In this document: piece after piece, positions 1 through 5,193 of the stretch
How positions within the stretch are numbered: position 1 is the stretch's first letter
Layout: every line of letters begins with the position of its first letter
Assembly: GCA_031554215.1 (NCBI GenBank)
Contig: JAVBKF010000120.1
Span: 1-5,193 of the forward strand
Length of the DNA: 5,193 nt
Source of the DNA: JAVBKE01 sp031554215
GTDB lineage: Bacteria > Bacillota > Bacilli > JARBTR01
Direction of reading: 5' to 3'
Translations under genes and position numbers: made by a program
Notes under the pieces: generated by a model
Databases searched by the model: none
Told to the model about the DNA's origin: nothing
Seen by the model: the letters and a program-made list of their open reading frames with translations, nothing else

Positions 1-2114
1 CCATGCGGTCCATGCGCCTTCTCATGCAGGTTCAGCATCACGATATCATCTTTCGCTCTCACGCCTAGCGGTACCGCTAGTGTCTTATGCGGCGCACCCT
101 TCTGCCAGCGCCCCAAAATCTCTAATTCCTCAATTTGCGAAACATTGTACATCTCAAGGAACGTCAATTTCTCAGGAATCGAAATCGACACTTGCGTGTG
201 ATTCAGTGGTGCGAGCGACCGCGCAAACAGCTCTTTGTCAAACTCACTCGGCATTGCATCGAGTCTGAAATGAGCGAAGCTTGGCATTCCCTTATCGAGT
301 ATAATCGACCCCGATGTTTGATTTTTAATATCAACAACCGCCTGTACATGTTCAGGTAACTTATCCATCACCTCATCGACAACGACTAGTGTCACACCTA
401 AATCAATTGGGTTCTCGGTAAAGAGTTCCATTACCCCATGCTCAATAATCAGCTTCTCATCGGTAATTACCACTACGTAATGTGGCAAGAACTTTCCTTG
501 CTTTGACCCTTTGTTCTCTTGCAGTTGTTGCTTACGATCTTTCAGAATCTGATGAAAACTATTCATGATTTGATCACGACTCCGCTGATGGTACACAAAC
601 CCGCGCAAGTTAAGTCCCTTTAGCCGCGCATGCGGTAACCAGCGCATCCACTGCCATTCCTGTTTCTCTTCCTCCGGAAATACCATGATAAACTGGACAT
701 CATGGTAACTATGTGAAAAGGCTATCTGCATAATCATCAGTTGAAGCTGTTGCAGTACGAGTTGCCTCTTCCCAACATACCCAATCGATCCCTGCATTAA
801 ATCAACCGTCAGCGGCATATCCGCAATCTTGTAGAACTGATCACGCATAAACTTCGCTTCATTTAGCATCTCGTCTTTCTTTTTCGTATACTCTGGTTCC
901 TTGAAATCAATCTGAATACTCGGCACCACTTCGCCTAGCCCAACGCGGTAATGCATGAAATCATGATGGAACACCGTCTTCTCATAGATTCGGTTACTGA
1001 CTTCCCTCACACGTGGTACCAACTGTTCCGCATTCGGAAAATGATACAACCGGGCACTTTTCTGTTCGCTGATCGCCTGATGTAACTGCTTCGTCTTGTT
1101 CAGTAAATACTTGTGATAGGTATCCTCTTGTTCCTTCGTCTCCGCCTTATACTCTTTTCGCTTTTTCATATAATTTGTAATTGAAAAGAACATGGTCACG
1201 AGTGTCGTGATCCCCATTGTGAAAACCATAAAATAGCGCGAACGGAAATAGGCCATCACGAGTGTCATCAGTAACATCACCACTGGTGGCACAATCAACT
1301 TTGCCAATTGTTCATTTGGCTTAGCTGGCGGTGCAGGTGGTTCTGCGATTGAGATCTTTTCCTCTGGCTCTCGGTAGATCATCCGTGGTGAACGGTAGTA
1401 CTTTGGATAATCAGGGCCATACGCCACTGGTTCCTCGCCGATTACCGTTAGCTGAGTGGTCAAGTTTTCAGCCGAATGCGATTCTACAATGAGCAGATTG
1501 TCTTTCAGTATGAACTCAGTCCCATTCACCCAAATAATATCTCCAGCAGCAATCATCACAGCTTCCGCTACCAATTGATGATTATGATAGACAGCCATAG
1601 CGGCATCAGGAATTAGCCACCAACCAGTCGCTTCTTTTTTCAGCATGACCGCTCCATCATGCATCGCAAGAGATGACAAGCTCACATCAAAGTAAGGGTT
1701 GCCACCAATCGTTACGAGCTCTTTCGACGCGACCGAATAGGCTATTTTCTCACTTGGTTTCACTACCATCATCGAAACGCGTTCACCAGCATCCTCACAG
1801 ACTACGAGTGAGCCATAGGACATTTTCGTAGCCACTTGCGCAGGCTGCTCTAGTACCGCCACGCTCCCTGCATCATTAGGACGGCTACTCTGAACGGATA
1901 CCACCCCTTGCCCAGCTTCGCTCTGGTCCACTTTCATCTGCCATTCTGATTTCTCATGACCCCAGTCCAGTGCATATAAAGTAGTTGGCGGCAAGGCGCG
2001 AAGCCTTGGCTGTGCCTGTTTATGATTCCCTATGTATACGGCCCTTCCATTCTCGGGATCCAGCTTCTGCGTTCTCATATAATTGTCATGGAGTACAAAT
2101 AATCGTTGTTTCAT
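1..2114 (-). CDS. essC: EssC, FtsK/SpoIIIE-type ATPase motor of type VII secretion (N-terminal part; 3' end outside window)
   Basis: I translated this frame by hand from ATG at 2112-2114 to the left edge: 704 complete codons without a stop, about half of a typical EssC (about 1480 residues). Layout: FHA-like module 1 (about 1-115); FHA-like module 2 (about 115-212, with VTIGG at 134-138 and GDIIWVNG at 191-198); a Pro/Ala linker; two membrane spans (about 273-290 and 294-313); a basic helical stalk (about 315-362); and a degenerate ATPase-like domain (about 365-620) with GSIGYVGKR at 442-450, WLPH nearby and VVVITDE at 547-553. The lead-in to the first FtsK/SpoIIIE domain follows, with FLEMYNV from 652 and LNLHEKAHGPH at 694-704, which in this family immediately precedes the Walker A motif. 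EssC is the membrane ATPase that recognises and drives export of WXG100-type substrates. Its three ATPase domains and the strain-variable C-terminus are outside the window. Confidence 0.97.
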   Translation of the reverse strand, partial: MKQRLFVLHDNYMRTQKLDPENGRAVYIGNHKQAQPRLRALPPTTLYALDWGHEKSEWQMKVDQSEAGQGVVSVQSSRPNDAGSVAVLEQPAQVATKMSYGSLVVCEDAGERVSMMVVKPSEKIAYSVASKELVTIGGNPYFDVSLSSLAMHDGAVMLKKEATGWWLIPDAAMAVYHNHQLVAEAVMIAAGDIIWVNGTEFILKDNLLIVESHSAENLTTQLTVIGEEPVAYGPDYPKYYRSPRMIYREPEEKISIAEPPAPPAKPNEQLAKLIVPPVVMLLMTLVMAYFRSRYFMVFTMGITTLVTMFFSITNYMKKRKEYKAETKEQEDTYHKYLLNKTKQLHQAISEQKSARLYHFPNAEQLVPRVREVSNRIYEKTVFHHDFMHYRVGLGEVVPSIQIDFKEPEYTKKKDEMLNEAKFMRDQFYKIADMPLTVDLMQGSIGYVGKRQLVLQQLQLMIMQIAFSHSYHDVQFIMVFPEEEKQEWQWMRWLPHARLKGLNLRGFVYHQRSRDQIMNSFHQILKDRKQQLQENKGSKQGKFLPHYVVVITDEKLIIEHGVMELFTENPIDLGVTLVVVDEVMDKLPEHVQAVVDIKNQTSGSIILDKGMPSFAHFRLDAMPSEFDKELFARSLAPLNHTQVSISIPEKLTFLEMYNVSQIEELEILGRWQKGAPHKTLAVPLGVRAKDDIVMLNLHEKAHGPH
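65..80. repeat. 16-bp perfect palindrome inside essC
   Basis: CTAGCGGTACCGCTAG equals its own reverse complement, with no spacer. Symmetry ends exactly there, as the flanking bases do not pair. It lies in coding sequence and encodes Leu-Ala-Val-Pro-Leu-Gly, a stretch typical of EssC just before the first FtsK domain. A chance origin from the codons for this peptide is the simplest explanation; a function is not shown. Confidence 0.6.
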
Positions 2115-3349
2115 TACTGGATCTCTCCTTCATTCGTCGCAGCAGCATCTGTTTCTTCAGGTGTGGTATTGTCGGTACTATCAGTAGTTGCACTACCCTC
2201 ACCAGCTGCAGCTTCCTCCGAAGGATTGACCGCTTCGTTCAGCTCTTCCGTGTACTTATCAAGTTCCTCATTTAACTTGTCCAGTTCCTCTTCTCGTTCT
2301 TTACCAGAAAGGTTCTTATTGTTTTGTGTCTCTTCAATCTTCTTGCCAAGTGCTGCGATTTTCAGTTCAACATCGTCAAGCTTTCTAGCAATATCAAGTG
2401 CCTTGTCAAAGTCACCATTCCCATAATAAATCCAGAAGTCTAAGTAGGCTTCCTCACTCTTCAAACTCATATTATTTAGGATATTATTTAACTGCTCATC
2501 GGTAAAAGGCTCCGCGCTAACATAGCAATAAGCCAGTTCATATTTACTCGCTATCGGCAACTCGTCAACATCGACATTCCCCAGTGTACTAATCACTTCT
2601 TGATTGTCCTTTGCGATAAATGCTTCGTCTGCGGCTAGTAATGTTTTCTGTAAAGGAATTTTCACTAACTGAGCATAACCGAGGAATCCCCCGAGTAGTA
2701 CCGTTGCCACACCAAATAGAATGGTTAATCGTAAAAACAATGAATAGCGCTGTTTCGGTACGAATGCCAGTTTCGTTTTTTGAATATGTTCTTCTTTCTC
2801 AAAATGGGTTTTGAGCAAATGGAGCAAATCATCTAGTTGCCCGCACTGAACTACATCTTTGACAAATTGATTATCTTTCGCCCGTGATAAATTACCGTTC
2901 ACCAAATCTTCATAGCTAAACTTCTTCGTAAACATTGAGACAACCAAACTCTTATACTGGATCAAAAACGCTGCTTCATCCGTTACCTCATAAGGTGCCA
3001 ATGTCTGGACGATGCCGCGGTGGACAAGCATCGGTGCATGATTAAAATCAATTACAATGTTGCGAGGGTTCAAATCAATTGTCAGTAAACCATCCACAAG
3101 CGGCGAAAAACGATTAACGCCTAGCAGAAATTTCAACTTTTCAATCATCGTTAGCTCAGCGTCTGCTAAACAGCGGTTTGCCCCAATATGATACGTGAAT
3201 AAAACGTTATCTTCCCCGACATCAAAACGAACCGGTACAAAGAATGCAGGTGCATTCCCTAGAACATTCAATGCTTGAAAATTCTTTGTCTTAATATCTG
3301 ATATGGCTATCGTCTCTTTCCAGCTATTATCCTCTTTCAATATTTGCAT
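2114..3349 (-). CDS. essB: EssB/YukC, type VII secretion pseudokinase membrane protein
   Basis: 411 residues, slightly shorter than the roughly 440-450 of S. aureus EssB and B. subtilis YukC. Residues 1 to about 200 form the cytosolic pseudokinase-like domain. It contains a remnant of a kinase catalytic loop (D92-L-N-P-R-N97-I) and the downstream HRG (110-112) seen in this family, but no DFG motif at kinase spacing. A single span lies at about 204-226, preceded by basic residues (KQRY), which predicts cytosolic N-terminus and external C-terminus. The external part (about 230-330) is helical and TPR-like, for example FDKALDIARKL. Next come a heptad-like coiled coil (about 333-373) and an Ala/Glu/Thr-rich disordered tail (about 376-411). 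EssB is an essential scaffold of the T7SSb core and is known to contact EssC. The start is supported by GGGAG 8 nt upstream. Its stop overlaps the essC start by one base (TAATG). Confidence 0.95.
   Translation of the reverse strand: MQILKEDNSWKETIAISDIKTKNFQALNVLGNAPAFFVPVRFDVGEDNVLFTYHIGANRCLADAELTMIEKLKFLLGVNRFSPLVDGLLTIDLNPRNIVIDFNHAPMLVHRGIVQTLAPYEVTDEAAFLIQYKSLVVSMFTKKFSYEDLVNGNLSRAKDNQFVKDVVQCGQLDDLLHLLKTHFEKEEHIQKTKLAFVPKQRYSLFLRLTILFGVATVLLGGFLGYAQLVKIPLQKTLLAADEAFIAKDNQEVISTLGNVDVDELPIASKYELAYCYVSAEPFTDEQLNNILNNMSLKSEEAYLDFWIYYGNGDFDKALDIARKLDDVELKIAALGKKIEETQNNKNLSGKEREEELDKLNEELDKYTEELNEAVNPSEEAAAGEGSATTDSTDNTTPEETDAAATNEGEIQ
2125..2130 (-). promoter_or_regulatory. Ribosome binding site of essC, inside the essB 3' end
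   Basis: AAGGAG on the minus strand, 10 nt before the essC ATG at 2114, within the last codons of essB. The essB stop and essC start share one base (TAATG), so essC initiation is probably coupled to essB termination. Confidence 0.75.
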
Positions 3350-3357
3350 CTTTTGTT

Positions 3358-3362
3358 CTCCC
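3358..3362 (-). promoter_or_regulatory. Ribosome binding site of essB
   Basis: GGGAG in an AAAGGGAGAA context on the minus strand, 8 nt before the essB ATG at 3349, within the 22-nt gap after esaB. It fixes the essB start. Confidence 0.8.
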
Positions 3363-3371
3363 TTTAATTTT

Positions 3372-3611
3372 CTACATCAAAACTTGTAAAATATCGCCAT
3401 CGCATACTGGAAAATCTACCAATAAATCATCATCTCTTAGTAGCAATTCTTTTCCTACAACCTTCACACAAAAGTGATTTGCCTCATGCTGGGCATGAAC
3501 CGTTTCGCAGATATGTTCGATAAATTTCTCAATCGGTAAGTGTGATGGAACACGTAGATCCAAGAACCTTTGTTCTCCAAACACAACCGTTACATTCAGA
3601 TGTTCACTCAT
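3372..3611 (-). CDS. esaB: EsaB/YukD, ubiquitin-like type VII secretion accessory protein
   Basis: 79 residues, the typical length of EsaB and YukD. The pattern fits a ubiquitin fold: an N-terminal beta hairpin (residues 5-20, ending in LDLRVPSHLP), a helix at about 26-41 (IEKFIEHICETV), further short strands (LLLRDDDLL), and a final strand, DGDILQVL, resembling the close of ubiquitin-like domains. There is no C-terminal Gly-Gly tail, so it is not expected to be conjugated, as known for YukD. The protein has no signal or membrane segment and should be cytosolic. In S. aureus EsaB is needed for Ess secretion, though its exact role (regulatory or structural) is not settled. A strong GGGAGG ribosome binding site lies 7 nt before the ATG. 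The gene starts 14 nt after essA and ends 22 nt before essB. Confidence 0.94.
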   Translation of the reverse strand: MSEHLNVTVVFGEQRFLDLRVPSHLPIEKFIEHICETVHAQHEANHFCVKVVGKELLLRDDDLLVDFPVCDGDILQVLM

Positions 3612-3618
3612 GGATTTT

Positions 3619-3624
3619 CCTCCC
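3619..3624 (-). promoter_or_regulatory. Ribosome binding site of esaB
   Basis: GGGAGG on the minus strand, 7 nt before the esaB ATG at 3611. It occupies most of the 14-nt gap after the essA stop and is the closest match to the consensus Shine-Dalgarno among these genes. Confidence 0.85.
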
Positions 3625-3625
3625 T

Positions 3626-4090
3626 CTATTCAAATGTGCCACGGAATAAATAAACCACAGATCCGAGTAATGCTGCCACGCCACCAACAAATCCATAACG
3701 TAGTGTTTTCTCATCTTCCCCAGTAGACTCATCTGCAGCTGCAAGATGACTTGTTTCGTCATCTGTAAACAGCGGCGGCAACGTCACATCCTGATAACTT
3801 GCTACCTGTTCCTCCTGAAGAAAAAGTGCTTGATCCAAGGTTTCAGCCTGCTCCTGTTCCGCTTGTTTCTGTGCTTCGAGTGAGGCAGACTGCTCTTCCT
3901 CAAATAGCACAATCCCTTTTTCCTCAAGGACTGTTTTCTCTTCTACAACAGGTTCATCATTACTAGACTCAATCCGTCCGATATCAATTTGTTGCTCTCC
4001 CTCATTCGGCAGTTCTGCATAAACAGAATGACGATCCATTAGCAGCACTAGCATCATAAGCATTGAAGCAACTATTTTCATTCCCCTCAT
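3626..4090 (-). CDS. essA: EssA, small type VII secretion membrane protein
   Basis: 154 residues, close to the roughly 150 usual for EssA. A short basic N-terminus leads into a hydrophobic stretch (about residues 5-18) and a small-residue site, SVYA, at 22-25, which looks like a signal peptidase site or an uncleaved anchor. Residues 26-130 are very acidic and Gln-rich, with a likely helical Glu/Gln/Ala segment at 64-98. A second hydrophobic segment (about 132-149) is followed by only a few residues, so the C-terminus is probably membrane-embedded. EssA is a required but poorly understood part of the T7SSb membrane machinery. The start at 4090 is chosen because ATG overlaps the esaA stop as ATGA and has AGGTG 7 nt upstream; ATG at 4081 (residue 4) is a weaker alternative. 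Sequence conservation in this family is low, so the call depends largely on position between esaA and esaB, size and two-hydrophobic-segment layout. Confidence 0.88.
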   Translation of the reverse strand: MRGMKIVASMLMMLVLLMDRHSVYAELPNEGEQQIDIGRIESSNDEPVVEEKTVLEEKGIVLFEEEQSASLEAQKQAEQEQAETLDQALFLQEEQVASYQDVTLPPLFTDDETSHLAAADESTGEDEKTLRYGFVGGVAALLGSVVYLFRGTFE

Positions 4091-5193
4091 ACTTGTTCAC
4101 CTACCTGTACCGGGTTACCTGTTTCAGTATTTTCCGTCCGTACAGGCACCGCTTCTTTGATAAACAAATTCCCCACAATTGCAAGTGTACTGGTCAAAAA
4201 CAGACCAACAATCAGCCAATAATTCGGTAACTGATCCTCAAAAAGAAACGATTTGATATACTTTTCGATGACATTCAAGGGCGAACCATCTTGAACCATC
4301 TGCGCAAAGGAATCGGGTGCTAATTTAAACCCAAGCAAATCATTGAGGAATAAGTAACTCATGAAAAGTAAGATGATCATGAACATGCCAACCGTTTTCA
4401 GTTGTACCAATAGGTAATGAAACACCGTGACAAAACAGAGCAGAATGAAAGACAACAATATCGTCCAAAAAATCATATCAGTACCAACCAGACCTGCAGC
4501 TTGACCACTGATAATTGCTAGAATGATTCCCTCAACAACGGCGACAAGCGATAAACAAATTGTATGGGTATGATTCCTTCTCACGCGGTGGGTCTCATCA
4601 TCGAAACTACCTGTAGTAATCATTTTTCGCTTCTGATTCATAAAAGCAAATGCAGTAAATAAGGCACTCAGCATAGCAATGACAATCACAAAGAAAGGAA
4701 AAACCGCTTGCCGATCATCCGCATTCTTACTAATATCTTCTGTTTGCACAGGACCTGAGATAAATTGATAGAAAAGTTCGTTTTCGTGATCACCAACTGT
4801 ACTGTTATTGAGTACTTGTGAGAACGTATTCGCATAGTCTTCATTTTCATCAATTGATGCATTAATGTCCTCTTGAATCGACTTCGCGCTCGCTTCTACT
4901 GCTTGTGTTGACTGCCTCGTTGTCTCAGTATCTTGGACAATATCAGTCATGCTGTCATCAAATTCATTGGCAAAAGTGATGTAGGCCTGTGATTCTTCTA
5001 GGATTGCTTGACTTCTTTCCATAATGCTTGTGAATTCTTCACCAAGAGAGACCGTTAGTTGAAGCTGATTTTCTTGCTGATAAGCCATTGATTGATCTTG
5101 TTCTACAACGAGTTCTTCATGAGTAGCTCGCCACCGTTCCATCTCAGCAATCAGTCCATTCGTCTCACCATACCACTGATTGACATTCTCGCA
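4087..5193 (-). CDS. esaA: EsaA, type VII secretion membrane protein (C-terminal part; 5' end outside window)
   Basis: The frame is open to the right edge, with 17 codons upstream of the first in-window ATG at 5142, so that ATG is internal. 368 residues are visible, whereas EsaA/YueB proteins usually have around 1000. Visible residues 1 to about 160 are polar, rich in Gln, Glu and Ser and likely helical or coiled; this is the end of the large extracytoplasmic domain. Five hydrophobic spans follow at about 165-185, 211-233, 240-262, 268-288 and 325-345, and a short polar tail ends the protein. The family also has one N-terminal span, not seen here, giving six in total, an arrangement shared with YhgE/Pip-type proteins. 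EsaA is an integral membrane component of T7SSb; its B. subtilis counterpart YueB is the phage SPP1 receptor. The stop codon overlaps the essA start by 4 nt. The assignment rests on topology plus the unmistakable downstream genes. Confidence 0.92.
   Translation of the reverse strand, partial: CENVNQWYGETNGLIAEMERWRATHEELVVEQDQSMAYQQENQLQLTVSLGEEFTSIMERSQAILEESQAYITFANEFDDSMTDIVQDTETTRQSTQAVEASAKSIQEDINASIDENEDYANTFSQVLNNSTVGDHENELFYQFISGPVQTEDISKNADDRQAVFPFFVIVIAMLSALFTAFAFMNQKRKMITTGSFDDETHRVRRNHTHTICLSLVAVVEGIILAIISGQAAGLVGTDMIFWTILLSFILLCFVTVFHYLLVQLKTVGMFMIILLFMSYLFLNDLLGFKLAPDSFAQMVQDGSPLNVIEKYIKSFLFEDQLPNYWLIVGLFLTSTLAIVGNLFIKEAVPVRTENTETGNPVQVGEQV
4098..4105 (-). promoter_or_regulatory. 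Ribosome binding site of essA, inside the esaA 3' end
   Basis: On the minus strand GGTAGGTG lies 7 nt before the essA ATG at 4090, entirely within the last codons of esaA. It supports ATG 4090, rather than the in-frame ATG at 4081, as the start. With the ATGA overlap it points to translational coupling between esaA and essA. Confidence 0.7.

Noticed and set aside
80..359. Two overlapping plus-strand ORFs (62 and 74 codons)
   Set aside because: They lie antisense to essC, have no ribosome binding site worth noting and resemble no known protein; they are reading-frame shadows.
1194..1275. Repeated CACGAGTGTC motif at about 1198 and 1258
   Set aside because: Only about 10 bases are shared; both encode Thr-Leu-Val in the two membrane spans of EssC, so codon reuse explains it.
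1990..2012. Small inverted repeat (CAAGGC / GCCTTG with a 5-nt loop) considered as a terminator or attenuator
   Set aside because: It has a short stem, lies within essC codons near the start, and has no T-run on the transcribed strand; it is explained by coding sequence.
1985..2426. Plus-strand ORFs of 96 and 106 codons opposite the essB 3' end and essC start
   Set aside because: The Ser-rich and Leu-rich products are the antisense of the Glu/Lys/Ala-rich EssB coiled coil and tail. Composition and position indicate shadows.
2620..2814. Plus-strand ORF of 64 codons
   Set aside because: Antisense to the EssB membrane region, with no supporting signals.
3350..3371. Possible internal promoter or terminator in the esaB-essB gap
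   Set aside because: The gap is only 22 nt and filled by A-rich sequence and the essB ribosome binding site; no hairpin or -35/-10 pair is visible.
3726..3746. Imperfect palindrome around TGCAGCTGCA within essA
   Set aside because: The inner palindrome and the outer CATCT/AGATG arms are out of register by one base, so they form no single hairpin; it lies in Ala-rich coding sequence.

Overview
The window is a compact block of a Firmicutes-type type VII secretion system (T7SSb, also called Ess or WXG100 secretion). All five genes lie on the minus strand. In transcription order (right to left) they are esaA (C-terminal part only), essA, esaB, essB and essC (N-terminal 704 codons only). There is essentially no non-coding DNA: the junctions are a 4-nt overlap, a 14-nt gap, a 22-nt gap and a 1-nt overlap. 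Promoter, terminator, WXG100 substrates (EsxA-like), toxins and immunity genes all lie outside the window.

The organism is probably a low-to-moderate GC Gram-positive of the Bacillales or Lactobacillales. The reasons are the T7SSb-specific components (EssA, EsaA and the pseudokinase EssB), strong purine-rich Shine-Dalgarno sites of the GGAGG class, and the gene order esaA-essA-esaB-essB-essC. That order is the one known from Staphylococcus aureus and Listeria, and it differs from the Bacillus subtilis yuk/yue order. I cannot name the genus from the sequence alone.

Region by region: 4087-5193 holds the end of the EsaA ectodomain and its five C-terminal membrane segments. 3626-4090 is EssA, a small membrane protein. 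3372-3611 is EsaB, a cytosolic ubiquitin-like protein. 2114-3349 is EssB, a cytosolic pseudokinase with one membrane span and an extracytoplasmic tail. 1-2114 is the start of EssC, the motor ATPase: two N-terminal FHA-like modules, two membrane spans, a helical stalk and a degenerate ATPase-like domain. The window ends one or a few residues before the first true Walker A motif would be expected.

Together these proteins form the membrane core that exports WXG100 and LXG-type substrates. EssC supplies the energy and recognises substrate. EssB, EssA and EsaA are integral membrane scaffold or channel components. EsaB is a small accessory factor. The block looks intact and ordinary for the family. 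I found no undescribed system here; the observations below concern degenerate motifs, gene coupling, topology and one palindrome inside a coding region.
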